Notes under the pieces: model-generated
The model's input: the letters and a program-made list of their open reading frames with translations, nothing else
Databases searched by the model: none
What the model was told of the DNA's origin: nothing
Assembly: GCA_021324335.1 (NCBI GenBank)
Contig: JAJPJH010000078.1
Location: forward strand, 1 to 33,839
DNA: 33,839 bases
Reading direction: 5' to 3'
Source of the DNA: Gammaproteobacteria bacterium
GTDB lineage: Bacteria > Pseudomonadota > Gammaproteobacteria > DSM-16500
In this document: positions 33,823 to 33,839 of the stretch, piece by piece
Layout of the letters: each line of letters begins with the position of its first letter
Position numbering within the stretch: position 1 is the stretch's first letter
Program-made: the position numbers and the translations under genes

Positions 33823-33839
33823 TAAATAAAGAGATCCTC

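Overview
This window reads as Gammaproteobacteria, most likely Legionellales (relatives of Coxiella, Legionella or Aquicella). That is inference, based on the AT-leaning DNA, the mix of aerobic acyl-CoA metabolism genes, several lineage-restricted proteins that look like secreted effectors, and two tandem TTAA boxes resembling PmrA sites. No 16S, tRNA or other taxonomic anchor is present. No stretch longer than 300 bases lacks a gene, and I see no tRNA, rRNA, CRISPR array or insertion sequence.

Layout. (1) 1-2921 is a plasmid-type maintenance module. It has a parA-parB operon on the minus strand (parB runs off the left edge) and a divergent Rep_3-family initiator, separated by an AT-rich element and five iterons with an exact 21-base period. 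(2) 2929-5355 holds a 13-residue lysine-rich micropeptide gene with its own promoter and terminator, an RlmI-like rRNA methyltransferase, and an unknown 341-residue protein behind a PmrA-like box. (3) 5501-10596 is a leucine-degradation operon (isovaleryl-CoA dehydrogenase, methylcrotonyl-CoA carboxylase beta subunit, methylglutaconyl-CoA hydratase, HMG-CoA lyase) followed by a phosphoribosyltransferase. The biotin-carrying carboxylase alpha subunit is absent. (4) 10610-15092 is an accessory patch: a multi-pass membrane protein with a host-like cytosolic tail, a methyltransferase-LRR fusion, and a B3/B4 tRNA-editing-like domain protein with a disordered tail. (5) 15111-20285 has a DMT exporter, an APC amino acid permease, an aldehyde dehydrogenase, a DUF1284 protein, the BioY biotin transporter and a small periplasmic protein. 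(6) 20416-23508 has ETF-ubiquinone oxidoreductase, acetyl-CoA acetyltransferase and a small NHLP/Nif11-leader-like protein. (7) 23616-30874 has a candidate effector behind the best PmrA-like box, thiol peroxidase, a cNMP-cNMP-PqqD-M50 membrane protease, a KimA-like permease, HtpX and a short-chain dehydrogenase. (8) 30960-33822 is etfB-etfA-MFS.

Much of the metabolism fits together. The permease could import amino acids. Isovaleryl-CoA dehydrogenase would pass electrons to EtfAB and then through ETF-QO to quinone. The thiolase and the SDR fit the ends of branched-chain amino acid and fatty acid oxidation. BioY could supply biotin for the carboxylase. A plasmid-type origin beside such core genes points to a chromid or large plasmid, or to a plasmid integrated into the chromosome. 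The most unusual items are the methyltransferase-LRR fusion, the tailed membrane protein ending in Cys-Cys, the cNMP-PqqD-M50 protease with a leader-like small protein nearby, and the micropeptide.
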